A DNA stretch of 64,000 nt from Ophiostoma sp. CBS 140.51 (taxonomy: Eukaryota; Ascomycota; Sordariomycetes; Ophiostomatales; Ophiostomataceae), in the NCBI GenBank assembly GCA_029298735.1, contig JANSLP010000001.1, positions 496,001 to 560,000 on the forward strand. The letters are read 5' to 3'. A model generated the notes under the pieces. That model made no database searches. It saw only the letters and a list, made by a program, of their open reading frames with translations, and was not told where the DNA came from. Below, one piece after another: positions 39,198 through 50,710 of the stretch; position 1 is the stretch's first letter; every line of letters starts with the position of its first letter. The translations under genes were made by a program, and so were the position numbers.

Positions 39198-40481
39198 CTA
39201 CTCATATGTGTAGCAAAATGGACCATCCACAGTACTAACCAGTTCACGGATCTTGTACGTCTTACTATCCACTCCGACGACACCTAGATCGATAATGTCG
39301 TCCAACGACTGTTGCCGCCCAAAGCCCATCATCGACGTCCCGCCCGCAATCACCGCCGTCCGGTTCGCCAGCTGCTGCGTCTGCCAGATGCTCCATGTCC
39401 GGTCAATCATGCCGTGGTGCACCCAGAACCCGGGGTCGTTGGGCGACTGGTAGAAGTCGGCGCCCGGGTCGCCCGCAATCGTGAAATGACCCACGCCATG
39501 CACACCCATGCCACCCGACGGGCTGACACTCTGCATCGTGTCCTGGAACGTGGCAATCGTCTTGCTGCTGGAGATGAGCGCGACAATGTCTTCTGTGCGG
39601 CCATACCGCGAGGTCAGGTAGTTGGACATGTCGCGGCGCAGGCAGCGCGTGTTCTTGCCCATGCCGTTGGACTGCGGGTTGGCTGCGGGTGATGGGTCGG
39701 TCTCGGCCGCGAAAGGTCCCAGGTGGATCGACATGTTCTTGAAGGGGCCCGACGTGACGCAACCTCCGCCTTCACCGGCTGGGCCGAAGCTCTGGCCCTT
39801 GTGCGTAATCTTTTGGCCGTTGCCACTCAGGCTCGTGTCGCTGCCGTCAAAGATGGGCGACGACAGCGGGTCTTTGGCCCATCTACCCCAGTCCCAGTAC
39901 TGTTTTGTCAGAGGAGAAAGATACTGATGAGAAATGGTAGGCTGACTTACCGGCTGCGTTCCGTTATATCCGCATTCTGTTTGGAGGGCCTGCAACAGTC
40001 AGTATTGCTTCATCATTGCTATATATCGCGAGCCGTCACTCACCTTTTCAAACGCCCATGTATAGTACCGGTGCCACGACAGGAAGCTTCCCGTATTGTG
40101 GATGGACAGCGTCTGGTTAATGTGAACCGCCACAAAGTCTTCGTATCGGTTTGTGACACCAGGAAACTGTGTCAGCTTGGGCGGCTTGTTCATCAAGCAC
40201 AGCATCGCCGTGACATAGTCCTTGCGCTCCTCCTTGGTCAGGTCGCCATATTCGCGCCGGATCGTCAGTTTCTCCTTAGTGCATGTCTTGGACTGGGCGA
40301 GTGCGGCGTCGAGCTGTGTGCGGCCCTTGCGTTGTAGATCGAGTACGGCATCAGTATAAGGTACTGCCGGGCCACTGCCAGAAGCCGGCACGGGTGAGCT
40401 GGCTTCGACACTGGGAGCCGGAGCGCCGGTCACCAGGCTGGCAGCCGTGGCCAGCAGTACAAAGGGTGTAAGCTGGACCAT
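39198..40481 (-). CDS. Secreted tyrosinase (binuclear copper oxidase)
   Basis: Three exons, 40044-40481, 39951-39989 and 39198-39899, give 392 residues. The introns are 54 nt (GTGAGT...CTGAC...GCAG) and 51 nt (GTAAGT...ACAG). Residues 1-20 are a signal peptide (MVQLTPFVLLATAASLVTGA). The CuA site is formed by His120, His128 and His137 in HINQTLSIHNTGSFLSWHRYY; the first intron lies just after it. The CuB site is His293/His297 in HGVGHF and His320/His321 in FWVHHGMIDRTW. A WDW motif starts exon 3. Length and motifs match fungal tyrosinases that oxidise phenols to quinones. These short secreted forms are distinct from the long intracellular melanin tyrosinases. A TTATAA box lies at about 40550-40557. 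Confidence 0.92.
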
Positions 40482-42194
40482 GGCAGTGTTGTCGTCGTCG
40501 GGAGAAAACAGGCGGAGGATGGGAATATCACGATAAGCGTTGGGATGGCTTATAAGCAGCCACGCAGACGCCAAACTATGTATGCTTAGAGAAAGCCCTG
40601 AAAACTTCTCAAAATAAATGTAGAGGCGTCCGGGAAGTCTCTTTCTATATATATCCAGTCTGTTGATTTTGTAACTTTAAGACCACAGTTTAACGCGGAA
40701 CGTCAAGTTGGCTCTTTTTCCTTCTCCCCGTCCTTCATCTATATCATAATTTGATGTTGTCGACCAAGACTTGGTGCTATCATTTCCATTTCGGTATTTT
40801 TAGCCGAAGGCCAAACAACGAGAAGAAAAACCAAGACCTTGCACTTTGCGTAAATATCAACAGCGCTATAAACTAGGAGCCGCGATTGGGCAGCAGTACT
40901 TCGAACAAGGATGGTGTTGCTTCGTGGATGGCGAACAAAAGTGTTGGCATTACGTACGACTCGTGGGAAAGGGCTCTCGGTTGTTGTTGACGTGAAAAGA
41001 TGGTGAGGCTATTTGTGTTTATATAGACTCGAATATGTGTGTGCTTGGGCAAATGCATATTGACACACAAATCATGCCAACATAGATATACAAGGTGCCC
41101 ATTCCACAATTTGGGTAGAAACAATTCATGTTTTCGTCAGTTAGAATACAAAATCTTTGAATGTTCTAATAATTTCTTGGAGGAATTGAAAACCAGACAC
41201 TGAAAATGCGAACTTCGAAGCAGACCGCGTTATAAGCGGCGAAAATCTCATCATGGGTATACCGGTCCTTCATACACCAAAAATGGGAAGGAATGTTTGG
41301 TAGGTAAAAACAGAAAGTGAAAAAAGTCCACAGAACGGAAACAAATCTATATAAGCCGCACATTCATCCCCAATTTCAACCTTTTTGCTTGTTTCCACAT
41401 TTGGACGGTAAGTCCGGGGTATTTCTTTGGATAAATCTGCGGTACCACACAAAGTAGAGAAACAAAAGAGGGTCAATTGCTGTTATATAGAATAGCACAA
41501 TTATTTGGCTTTTTTATATCACAAGAATGCCAATACAGCTTTGCCGATTGGTTCGCTTGCAGAGTGGTCCCAAACAAACAAATGATTCCAACCTATTGTT
41601 TTTGTTGGTCGACATCTCGTTACCACATCCACTCGCTTCACCATTGGGCCAGCCGTCAAATACCCCTCTATGACCAACGCTGTCTGGGACTTGGACTTGC
41701 TGCGGCCGAGAAAGTGACCTTCTATTTTAAGGCATCGGCATGCCGTCGTCTGAACAAAATGCATATTTCTTTTAGAGTCTTCTTCCGCTGTTAACCTTAA
41801 TTTAAACCTCCGACCAACCTTGTTTTTCTATTATTTTGGTTTTTTTCTCTGTAAATCAAGTCTGGACATTATTTTTCTCCTCTGTCCCCGGTGATGTAAA
41901 AGTGCTTTTGCGTTTTGAGCCCCAAAAGAAAATTTGCCGAGCTCGGCTAAGCACGCACATGTATATTAGGTCTTCGTTTCTCTTGTATCTTCTCTGCCTC
42001 ATTTACATTTTATGCATATATTTCACACATGCCGATGGTTATTTTGGTCATGTGCAGGCGGGGAAAAGTGCCGTAGTGTGACCGTCAGAATTATGTGGCT
42101 GCCAGAATAGGATGAAAGTCATGATTGTCATTACTCTTAAAATATGTACATTCTCCTCCCTTCAAGTGTTCCTTTATTGATACCATAAATCGGA
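40482..42194. promoter_or_regulatory. Intergenic region: tyrosinase promoter and carboxylesterase 3' flank
   Basis: About 1.7 kb, AT-rich, with no supported gene. The part near 40482-40700 contains the tyrosinase TATA box; the part near 42000-42194 is the 3' flank of the carboxylesterase. Open frames such as 40873-41124 or 41477-41794 lack domain character. Confidence 0.45.
40550..40557 (-). promoter_or_regulatory. TATA box of the tyrosinase gene
   Basis: The palindromic CTTATAAG lies about 70 bases upstream of the ATG at 40481 on the minus strand. Confidence 0.5.
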
Positions 42195-44178
42195 TCAGAC
42201 ACCAAATATATCCAGGCCGTGGTTAATCATCCAGCGAATTCCCTCCGCACGGTAGATGTCCGGCTCGATATGGCTGCTACCGGCCCGCCAGACCATGTTG
42301 TGGCCGGCTCCGCCGCCGGTCGTTGTATTGTAGATAGGCCACGAGCCACCTCCACCCTTTCCATTCGGGTCGAGGCTGATAAAAAAGTTGATCCAAGCCT
42401 TGGACATCGTCTTGGCTAGTTGTCCATAAGAAGATGGCGTGTTTTCAAATGGATTTTCATCGTAGCCGAGACCTTGTAGATTGCCAAAGACAAAGGCGAC
42501 TTCCACGAAATGTCCGGATCCGTATTGAGCTGCATTGTGTTTAGAGGATGCTGTATCAGTGGAGGAAGCAGAGGGCCTGACTTACCAGGAACGCCATTGA
42601 CAACAACGTCAAAACGGTAGCTCCACGAGGGTACGTCGTGTTCTGACCAGGCTAAACTGGCCCGTCGACGAGTGTAGTGCATCCAGCTGAAAGGGAAAGT
42701 TTATTAGATACGATGGATAAAGGGACAAAATTGGCAAGGGGGATGACCTACTTGTCGCCAAATAAGGCTGCTGACCGACGGTACTGAAGGCCAACGGACT
42801 CAGCTAGACTGTCGCCAGGTGTGATGGCAGGAAACTTGTCGAGCCCTGGAATACCGATGGCTTGAATATCGGGGTACAGTTGGGTCAATTCATCAACCAG
42901 CTTCCCAGCCCTTTCCGGTGTAGAAGCAGCCTCGGAATCTGCCAGGGTGGTCCCGTCCAGGCCAAATTTGTGGACAATGGCCGCACGGAACTCTTCGTCC
43001 GTATTGACACCATGACCATCAGGGCCTGCGTGGCCTCCCATATCTGAGCCTTCGTCCGAATTGCAGCCGATGAGCACGGGAACACGCACAAAGCGGCCAT
43101 CACGGAGCTGGTTGTGTGGGTAGTCGGCAATAAAATCACCATCCAGCACTGGAGGGAAAGAGCCGTTTTCAGTAGACAGTACTTTGTCGATTTCGGCGAA
43201 CGGCAGGCGGCGAAGGCAGTCGAGCGTGTCTGTATCCTCCTCACACGAAGTCCTGCTGACGAGCTGGTCGTAGTTTTCCTGCTGCTTGTCTGTCGCGTTT
43301 AGGTTGCCTGGGTAGCGTGCAATGAAACCTCCGAAACCAGACTCGCCAATGACCCCACGGAACAGGCCATCGTCACGACCGTTGTATGCCAAAGTTTGCG
43401 CGCTGACACTCTCGGCACCCGAGCTCTCACCCCAGATAACAACCTTGTCCGGTGCACCGCCAAAGGCTGCAATATTTTCCTGAATCCAGTGGAGAGCCAG
43501 GCGTTGGTCGCGGAAACCAATGTTGGTCAAGCCGGCATCGCGCACTTGTTGGCCGGCCAGAAAACCAAAGGCTGAGAGGCGGTAGTTGATGCTGACACCG
43601 ATAATGGGTGTGCCCTGTTCGACGCTGTTCTCGACAATGAATGTCAGGTTGTACCGCTTGTCTGCGGAGCCACCCATGCGCAAACCACCTCCATGGATCC
43701 AGACGGCAACCGGGAGTTCGGCTGTAGCGTCGATGCCGGCCGGGCGGACGACATTGAGGTACAGGCAGTCCTCGGAGACCTCGTAGCCTACTTGATCAAA
43801 GCCATATCCAACACAATGAGGAGGGTATGCTACCGCCTCGTGCGTGCCTTCCCACGTGGTCTCTAAGAGCAAGGCTTGGCGGAACCGATCTGTTTTCTAA
43901 TTTTGTCAGAATGGAAAATAGTAAAGGCACTCGGGGACCATGAGTCTAACCCGAGCATATGGGATGCCGAGAAAAAAGTCTTGGTTGTGCACAGAATTGT
44001 ATACACCTGTGTACGACCCGTTCTTGACAGCCACTGTCGGTGGCGTCGTCAACGAAGATACTGAAAACACCCCGGATGAGCCGTGGCATGAGAGGGAGCC
44101 GTCATTTTGTGAAGCAAGGCCCAAGTAGCACCCAAGCCATGAGGGCAATGAGGCAAGCGTGTCACGGAGCAGAACCAT
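42195..44178 (-). CDS. Type-B carboxylesterase / lipase (cholinesterase family)
   Basis: Four exons, 43951-44178, 42752-43896, 42586-42686 and 42195-42529, give 602 residues. Introns 1-3 are 54, 65 and 56 nt; donors are GTTAGA, GTAGGT and GTAAGT. The exon 1/2 junction (PYAR|KTDRFRQA) is the least certain. The fold is the alpha/beta-hydrolase type-B family: FFLGIPYA, SEDCLYLNVVRP, VWIHGGG (oxyanion), GESSGAES with the nucleophile Ser234, an acidic triad member probably in NSDEGSDMGG, and GSGHFVEVAFVFGN, which carries the His. N-glycosylation sequons (NLT, NAT, NGS) fit a secreted enzyme, although the N-terminus is only weakly signal-like. Such enzymes hydrolyse esters of sugars, lipids or phenolics; the substrate is unknown. 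Confidence 0.85.
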
Positions 44179-45411
44179 ATTCGGCTGTGCGCGCGCGTCT
44201 AACTGAGGCCTATTTCTGTGTTTTCGTATGTACTTGGAGGGATGCCGTTTGCTCGTCAATCCATGCTCGAATTGAGGGGTCGTCGTTGATGTCAGAATGT
44301 CCGATTTTTGAGAGGTGGTGAGATTTGAGATTCGACGGCCCGCGCGCACGTGTATTCTTCCTTCAGGTACGGTAGTTGCCGCAATTGACTGCAAGATTTA
44401 ATAGGAAGGAAATTCCTAACCAGATCCCATTTCTCGTCTGTTCTTTTCTCTCAAATCTGTTGTCCTGTAGCAGGATGAGCGGGAAGGAAGGAGAGAGATG
44501 ATGCCAGGAGCGGTGGCTGTATGACGACCGGGTTAGGAAGGCGCGATGTTGGGGAATTGGGGCATAGCCCGCTCGCTGCATCTTTCCCCTCTCAGGCTCT
44601 CCTTGCGAATGACGAATCGGAAGGCGCGATCGGCCGCCGAAGGAACATGACAGCGACAGAGCTAAGATAAAGCGGTATCACAATATGCCGGCGATTGACC
44701 ATCGACAGCACATCGAGTCTGCCAATGGACATTGATGAGTGACAATGTATCCAGCCCATTGAGCTTCTGTCTCACAATCCCGCCGGCGGCAATACATACA
44801 AGTCAGTCTTAAAGGAAGGCCCGACCAGGGCACATAGTTAAAACAAGAAGAGAGAGAAATGTTTGTTTGAATCATAATCAGAACACTCCCTGCGTTTCTA
44901 TGGGGGGTCTTTTTGTGTCTTTTTTATTGTTTCGTATAGGGTATCTTGTTTTTGCGTTATGCGCGCTCAAACGTGTTTCCACCTTTGTCATGTCTTCTTT
45001 TGACTCCTCCGCTGTCATGCCCGAGTTCCCAAACAAAAGCCATATGAAATATAAAACATGAAAAGAACAAAGTGAAAAGGAAAAGGAAAAGAGAAACGTA
45101 TCGCCCCAATTAATGTTCCCAAACGCGCCTTTGGCTTTCCTTCCTTGGGGTCCCATAGCCATGAAAACCCCTTGGCCGTTTCCATCATCGCAAAAAGTGA
45201 AAAAAGAAAATGCAATGCAAATAGGCAAACAGACGTATCGGACACAAAAACAAATGTAAGATGAGCTTCGTAAAAACGTAAAATGAAAAAAAGAAAACGT
45301 ACACACCGCCCGTAGAGAGATAGCTTCCCAAAAATAAAAACCTCAAAACGCCAATGAAAATGTTGTTACAGTATAAAGATTGCGCATGCTCATACACACA
45401 GGGATCGACCC
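44179..45411. promoter_or_regulatory. Intergenic region: carboxylesterase promoter and homeobox gene 3' flank
   Basis: About 1.2 kb. Chance open frames are present on both strands; none has a domain. The AT-rich part from about 44850 to 45411 is probably the 3' untranslated region of the homeobox gene. Confidence 0.45.
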
Positions 45412-47416
45412 TCACTTCTCAGCGCCGTAGTCCTGAGGAGTCACGTTGGGCGTGAACTGGAACTGCTTGGCCTTGCTGCGGCCAGGAGACATCTTGCCCG
45501 CGGATCCGGGGAACATGTAGGTCTCGCTGGGGAAGGTGTACTCGGTCTGGTTGGAAGAAGGGGCCTGGACACCGCTGGTAGCACCACCCTGCAGGCGCAG
45601 CGGGAAGTAGCTGTGGCCAAGCGGCTGGTGAACCGAGGGGGTCGGTGGCTGGCTGTTCATGATGTAGCCGGGTGCCGACTGGAGCATGGGGAACTCCTCC
45701 GAACCGAAGCTGCCCAGGCTAGGCGTCAGCAGCGCCTCGTCCTGGGGCACAAAGCTCCAGTGGCTGTCGATCACACGCTGGTGCTCACCGCACTGGGCCA
45801 GGCCGTTGAAGCCAGGCGTGCCGGGAGGTGTCTTGAACGTGGGCTTCGTCGCAAAGTAAGGGTTGTGGTTGGCGGCACTGCTGCCAAAGGGCAGGAGGTG
45901 CTCGTCGTCGGACGAACCCGAGCTGACCATGCCGTTGTTCGAGACCATCGCCTCGCTAGGCGACACGGGGGAGGTGCTGTTGCTGAGAGACCGGACCAGG
46001 GGCGGGCCACCGCTCGCTGCTGCTGTCGCAGACGTCTGGAGGGACTGCAGGAGGGCCTCCTTGTTGCGCTCAAAGTACAGCGGCGAGCGGGGCGCCGTAG
46101 GAATGCTCGGCTTCTGGACGCGGTTGGACATGAGGCCCGTGGCCGACGCAATGCGCCGGATAGCAGGGGCACCACCCTCCATGCGCTTGCCAGCGTCGAT
46201 GCCCGTCTTGGGGCCAAATGCCTGGCTGCGCAGAGCCGTCGAGTTGAGCATGGCGGGAACGCCCTTGTTCCGTCTCGTGGCAATGTTGGATGGAGGCGGA
46301 GGCGACTTGAAGCGAAGATCAGAGATGGCGGATGCCGGGGAGTGAGCCGAGCCAGGGGATGCTGCGGCCGAAAAGTTTTGTGACAGGGTCTCGTCAAACG
46401 AGGGCACCTCGTACGAAGGCAGAGCCATGTCCTTATCCAGCTGGGGGACGTCGTCAACGCTCAGGAGCTCGGACTGGAACGAACCAACGTGAGCCATCAC
46501 ATTGTCCACACCCATAGCCGAAGTAAAGGGCACGTACGCGCCCAGAGACTGCTCAAAGCTGTGCTCTGAAACCTGCTCGCCGCCCATAATATGCTGTGGC
46601 GAAGCGTGCGAGCTGTAGCTGCCATTGTTGTGGTGAGCCGAAGCCAGGTATGCGCCGTTCATCACAGGCGCAAACGGAGGGATCTCGTGGCTGCTGTTGG
46701 CCGTCTGGTAGACGAGCGACTTTGGTGACGGGTATTCTTCGGTGGAGGGGACTGAGGGCGAGGTGCCCTGGGCGACTGCGGCAGAGCCGTCGTTGGCTGG
46801 TGGGTAGATGGCGAGAGAGGGCTGCTTGGCGGCGGGAAATGTGGCGGAGGAAGCCCGCAATGGCAGGCTCTGGTTTTGAGAGCCAAAGTACTCGCTCACC
46901 ATGGAGTCCTCGGGCTGCTCAGACGGTGAAGAGGCAGACGGAGAGACGTCGCCCTGGCCCGCCACATCGACTCGCCTTGACATCTGCTTGGCCTTGGCGC
47001 GTCTGTTCTGGAACCAGTTCTGTTCACGCAAGAAAGTCAGTTACGGTTTTCTGGGGGAGGGAGAAATCTTCGGCAGAACATACGTTGATTCTGGGGTTAT
47101 CGACCTTGAGGAGGTCCGCGATCTCACGTTTCCGCAGCGAAGACGGCTTGGGGTTCTTCTGGAACTCGTTCTCGAGCAGCTGCACCTCATCCTTTCCGAG
47201 CCTTGGCTTGGGATCGACCTGCTTTGCGGCGAGTGCCATCTGTGCTTCGGTCATGTTGCGCTGGTGAGGAGACATGTGGGGGAAGAGGTAGAGAGGCTCG
47301 CCGCCGTAAGTATATGGGTACGCATGACGGGGTTGGTTGATGTCATTTGGCCGCTGGACAGCCGCGTACGGCATGCCCATCTGCGGTATGCTGTGCATCA
47401 TTGTTGTGTAGTCCAT
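45412..47416 (-). CDS. Homeodomain transcription factor
   Basis: Two exons, 47084-47416 and 45412-47019, give 646 residues. The 64-nt intron has GTATGT, an AACTGAC branch region and an acceptor GAACAG. The homeodomain is at residues about 68-124: RLGKDEVQLLENEF, then LRKREIADLLKVDNPRIN, then NWFQNRRAKAKQ. The intron falls between RIN and NWF in the recognition helix. The rest is Ser/Pro/Gln-rich and probably disordered, with many potential phosphorylation sites. Fungal homeodomain proteins of this kind control conidiation and development; this one may be related to HTF1-type factors, but orthology cannot be settled here. The start is the first ATG with context CACAATGG. Purine-rich plus DNA at 47870-48000 (CT-rich on minus) fits its 5' leader. 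Confidence 0.88.
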
Positions 47417-50400
47417 TGTGAACGATGTGTGGCGGTTGATCAGATCGTTGGTACAGTAGGTGTCGTGCTGTTGACGGTTTGTGGTGATGTGGTGCACACA
47501 CACTCACGCGCACGTCAGTGTAGGCAGACCAAAGATGTGTTGTTTGGCCGTGCTGGATATTCAAAAACAGTTATGACTGGTGATTGAATCTGGCGAAAAG
47601 CAAACTGTGCTGTTTACTAGATGCTGGTCGTGTTTGCTTTGTGGTGGATTAAGATGTCGTTGTTAAAGTGCTGCTGAGCTGGACCGCGTCGTGGATATTG
47701 TGGAGGAAGTATGAGGAAGAGGTGTGAACGTGTGAGAGTGAGGGGAGGTGGAGGTGCCTTTATGCAGTCTGGAGGAAACGAGTGAACGAGGAGAATGGAG
47801 GTGAGGGTGTGGAAGGAAGTAAGCGTGTTCTTGATTTAAACGTGCGATGTGTGAATGGATGAGTATGGGGTTTGAGGAAGAAGCAAAGATAAATAGAAAA
47901 GAGAAAAGAAAACTCAAAAGAGAAAGAAGAAGTCAGAGAGGAGGAGAAGAACGAAGAAGAAGAAAAAGAGGAGACGAGGAGGTGGACGAAGCTTAGTTTA
48001 AGAATAGAAAGGCGTGTTAGATGGAGTGAAGGTGCTTGTGGGAAGACGTGGAGGACGTCCAGGGCGTGTACTTCGTGGTGTTGGCAGACCCAGTACTGCC
48101 CAGGCAAGGCCCTTGGCCCTGGGACTTACAGCGAGGGACAAGGGGAGTCAAGCGGCTGAGACAAACAAGGATGAGCTGTTCCCCAAGAAACTCAAAAAGA
48201 AAGAGAGAAAACGACAAGGAACACCCCCCGGCCCTAGCTCAGGTCACTAATTGACAGCGAAAGGAAAACGGAAGGAGGGGGGTGTGCGGCGTGTTGACTT
48301 TGAAGAGGTGGGTAGGAGGGTGAAGAAAAAGGGGGGTATACGAAAGTAGGTGGGGCGGAAACGCTGCCGGCGAAGATTCGCACAAGAGGTCTGGGTGAGT
48401 CTGGCGGGTTGCCTGGCCCCCTAAGACCCTGAACGGCCCCAGCACAGCACGCTTTTCTAACGCAAAAGACTCCAAATACCAGGCTAACCAGACCACTCTA
48501 TCCCGGTCTCTTTCTTTGCCCTTTTCTTTCTTTCTCCTGCTCTTTTGCTCTATTGACGGATGCAAGATACGATGTACGCCTCTGCCGTTGTCTTCTTGTT
48601 GGTTCTCGTCTAGTTTTGGCATCCTGCTGTTTAGTTTAACAGTTCAAAAGGGGGTGTGCGGTAGACAAAAGAAACAACGGGATGAAAGTCAGGATACGGT
48701 GGTGATATGGGGAGAGAGGGACGAGCTAGGAACGGGATGGGGTGGCGAGTGCACAAGCGGAACAGGGCAAGGAGAATGCCGAAGACATGAAAAAGCAAAA
48801 GGTGAGTCTTTATGCCCGGAGCCCGGAAGGGACATCTCTTCAACAACAAGAGAAGTTGTAGAAGTCGTTATGAGGTACCGACCTCGTACACAAATGTGAG
48901 AAAAGGGAGCCTGGGCAGGTTGCTGTTTCTTTCGCTCACTTACACGCTCCCTGTCTGCCCTATGCATGCAAGTGAGCGATGCCCGCATACATTCTTTTGC
49001 TCTGCACTTTTAATTCCTTTTTTGCTCAGCCGTTATAAAGGGCAGTATGGACGGGCGTTTGAGACAACTGAAGGGGGCAGACGAAAAGCTGGAGAAGGCG
49101 TATGAAGAGAGCATGCCTCAAGATACCGAGCGTGCCTCTCTTGCAGTTATGTACGCGCCTCCGTTTTTGGCTTCCACGTTTCTTGTACGCCGTTCCGTTT
49201 TCCTGCCTCTCTTATCCTCCACCAATTTGAGGCCAAAGTCGAGACGACCCACTGCACTCCACCTCTCTCGGCGGATAAGAGATGTTCTGTGGTAGAGACC
49301 AAGAGGAAACATCCGTGTGATTGTATCTTATTTCTCCCACACGCAAAAAGTATCTGGCCTTGGGTAGAAAACCAAGTTAAATCGTGCAAGTACACATACC
49401 ATAGTAGAATCGTATGCACTACGAAACGCTTTGCATCTCTGCTGCCGGGGCCAAGGCGGCATGCACGAACGGCCGTGAGCAAGAAGAGAGGGCTAGCCAC
49501 TCAGTTAAGCAAAATGCGTCCAACACAGTCGCTCTTGGTCGCTTTTCGGTTTAATGTCCCAACTGCGTGTGTGTTGGCAGGTCTGAACGGTCCGTCCTGT
49601 CAGACGATGTGTTGAGTCCAATGCATCAGTGGTGGTGTGTGTCTGCATTTGTGTCCTCGCACAGAAAAGAAGTGTGTCGCCCAAGGTGTGGGTGGATAAT
49701 GTTTGTTTGGCAAGGGGGGAGAGGGGCGAGTTCGGCGACCTACAGGGCACCAGGATGGTTGGGCATTGGGGTGAAGACAACAGAGACAAAAACAGGCCCC
49801 ACGCAAAAAAGCACCAGACCACAGACAGCGCCAGAGGCTCAGGAGACACAAGGCCAGTACATTTGGTTTCTCTTCTTTTTCCTAGCCTGGAGCTTCAGTG
49901 CGCTAGGCACCGGGGTAAAGTCAAAATAGGGGAGGTGAAAGCCACTTCTCTCCGTTGCAGCAGAAGAAGGACAGAAAAGGTTCTTTTGTTATGTTTTGTA
50001 CATATTGTTGACGTGGGAAAACTCTGCGATTTTGTAACTTTGATACGTCCTGGTAGGTTTTTGGGAATGCAGGATACCAGCACCATGAGCAGGACTTGTC
50101 CACCACCACACAACAGTTCAGCTGGGGATGTTTTCTCATGTCCTGTCTCTGCCGCCGGAGAAAGAAGAGTTTTGGTCCCACCACTCCCGTCTTGTTCAGA
50201 GGGCACTGCTCGTGTCTCGCCCACGGCGTCTCCATGTCTTAATCTTACAGGAGCACACTCTCAAGAAAGAGACATAAAATGGAGGATAACGGAGACCCAA
50301 GGCTCTGGTCAAAATGTCCAGGTTCAGGGGTGTTTGTGTATTTTTGGGAGGCCGTGCGTGGGGTGGACGAGCAAGGAACAAAACAGAAAACATGGACTGG

Positions 50401-50701
50401 GCCTGGGGCTGCGGCTGTCTTCTGTGATGCTGCTCACTGGGCCATCTGTCTGGCGGTCGTGACACTACGGCGGTGTCTTGCCGTTTTCTGTGCCGGCTGA
50501 GAGTTCTGAGAGGTGATCATTTCCCAATACGAACAGCTCTTCGTTCTTGACTTGCTCTCCTCTTCAGCCCCTGCACGCTGCAAGCCGGTGCTCGACTGGG
50601 GGCTTTTTGGATCTTCGCTTGGGCTGGTCACCTTTTATTTTATTTTCTCCAGCAGCAACAAGCATCAAGCCAAGCTTGCGAGCTGCATCTCACCAGGCCT
50701 A

Positions 50702-50710
50702 GGCCTGGCC
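50702..50710. repeat. GGCCWGGCC word
   Basis: GGCCTGGCC, self-complementary except for the centre base. It is one of several copies of GGCCWGGCC (also 22363-22371, 33986-33994, 34905-34913, 34989-34997 and 58135-58143) in non-coding DNA of this window. Confidence 0.5.

Noticed and set aside
39312..40337. Plus-strand frames opposite the tyrosinase
   Set aside because: Antisense shadows; the copper-binding motifs fix the real strand.
49629..50462. 277-codon plus frame in the desert
   Set aside because: Composition resembles random translation and no family is recognised.
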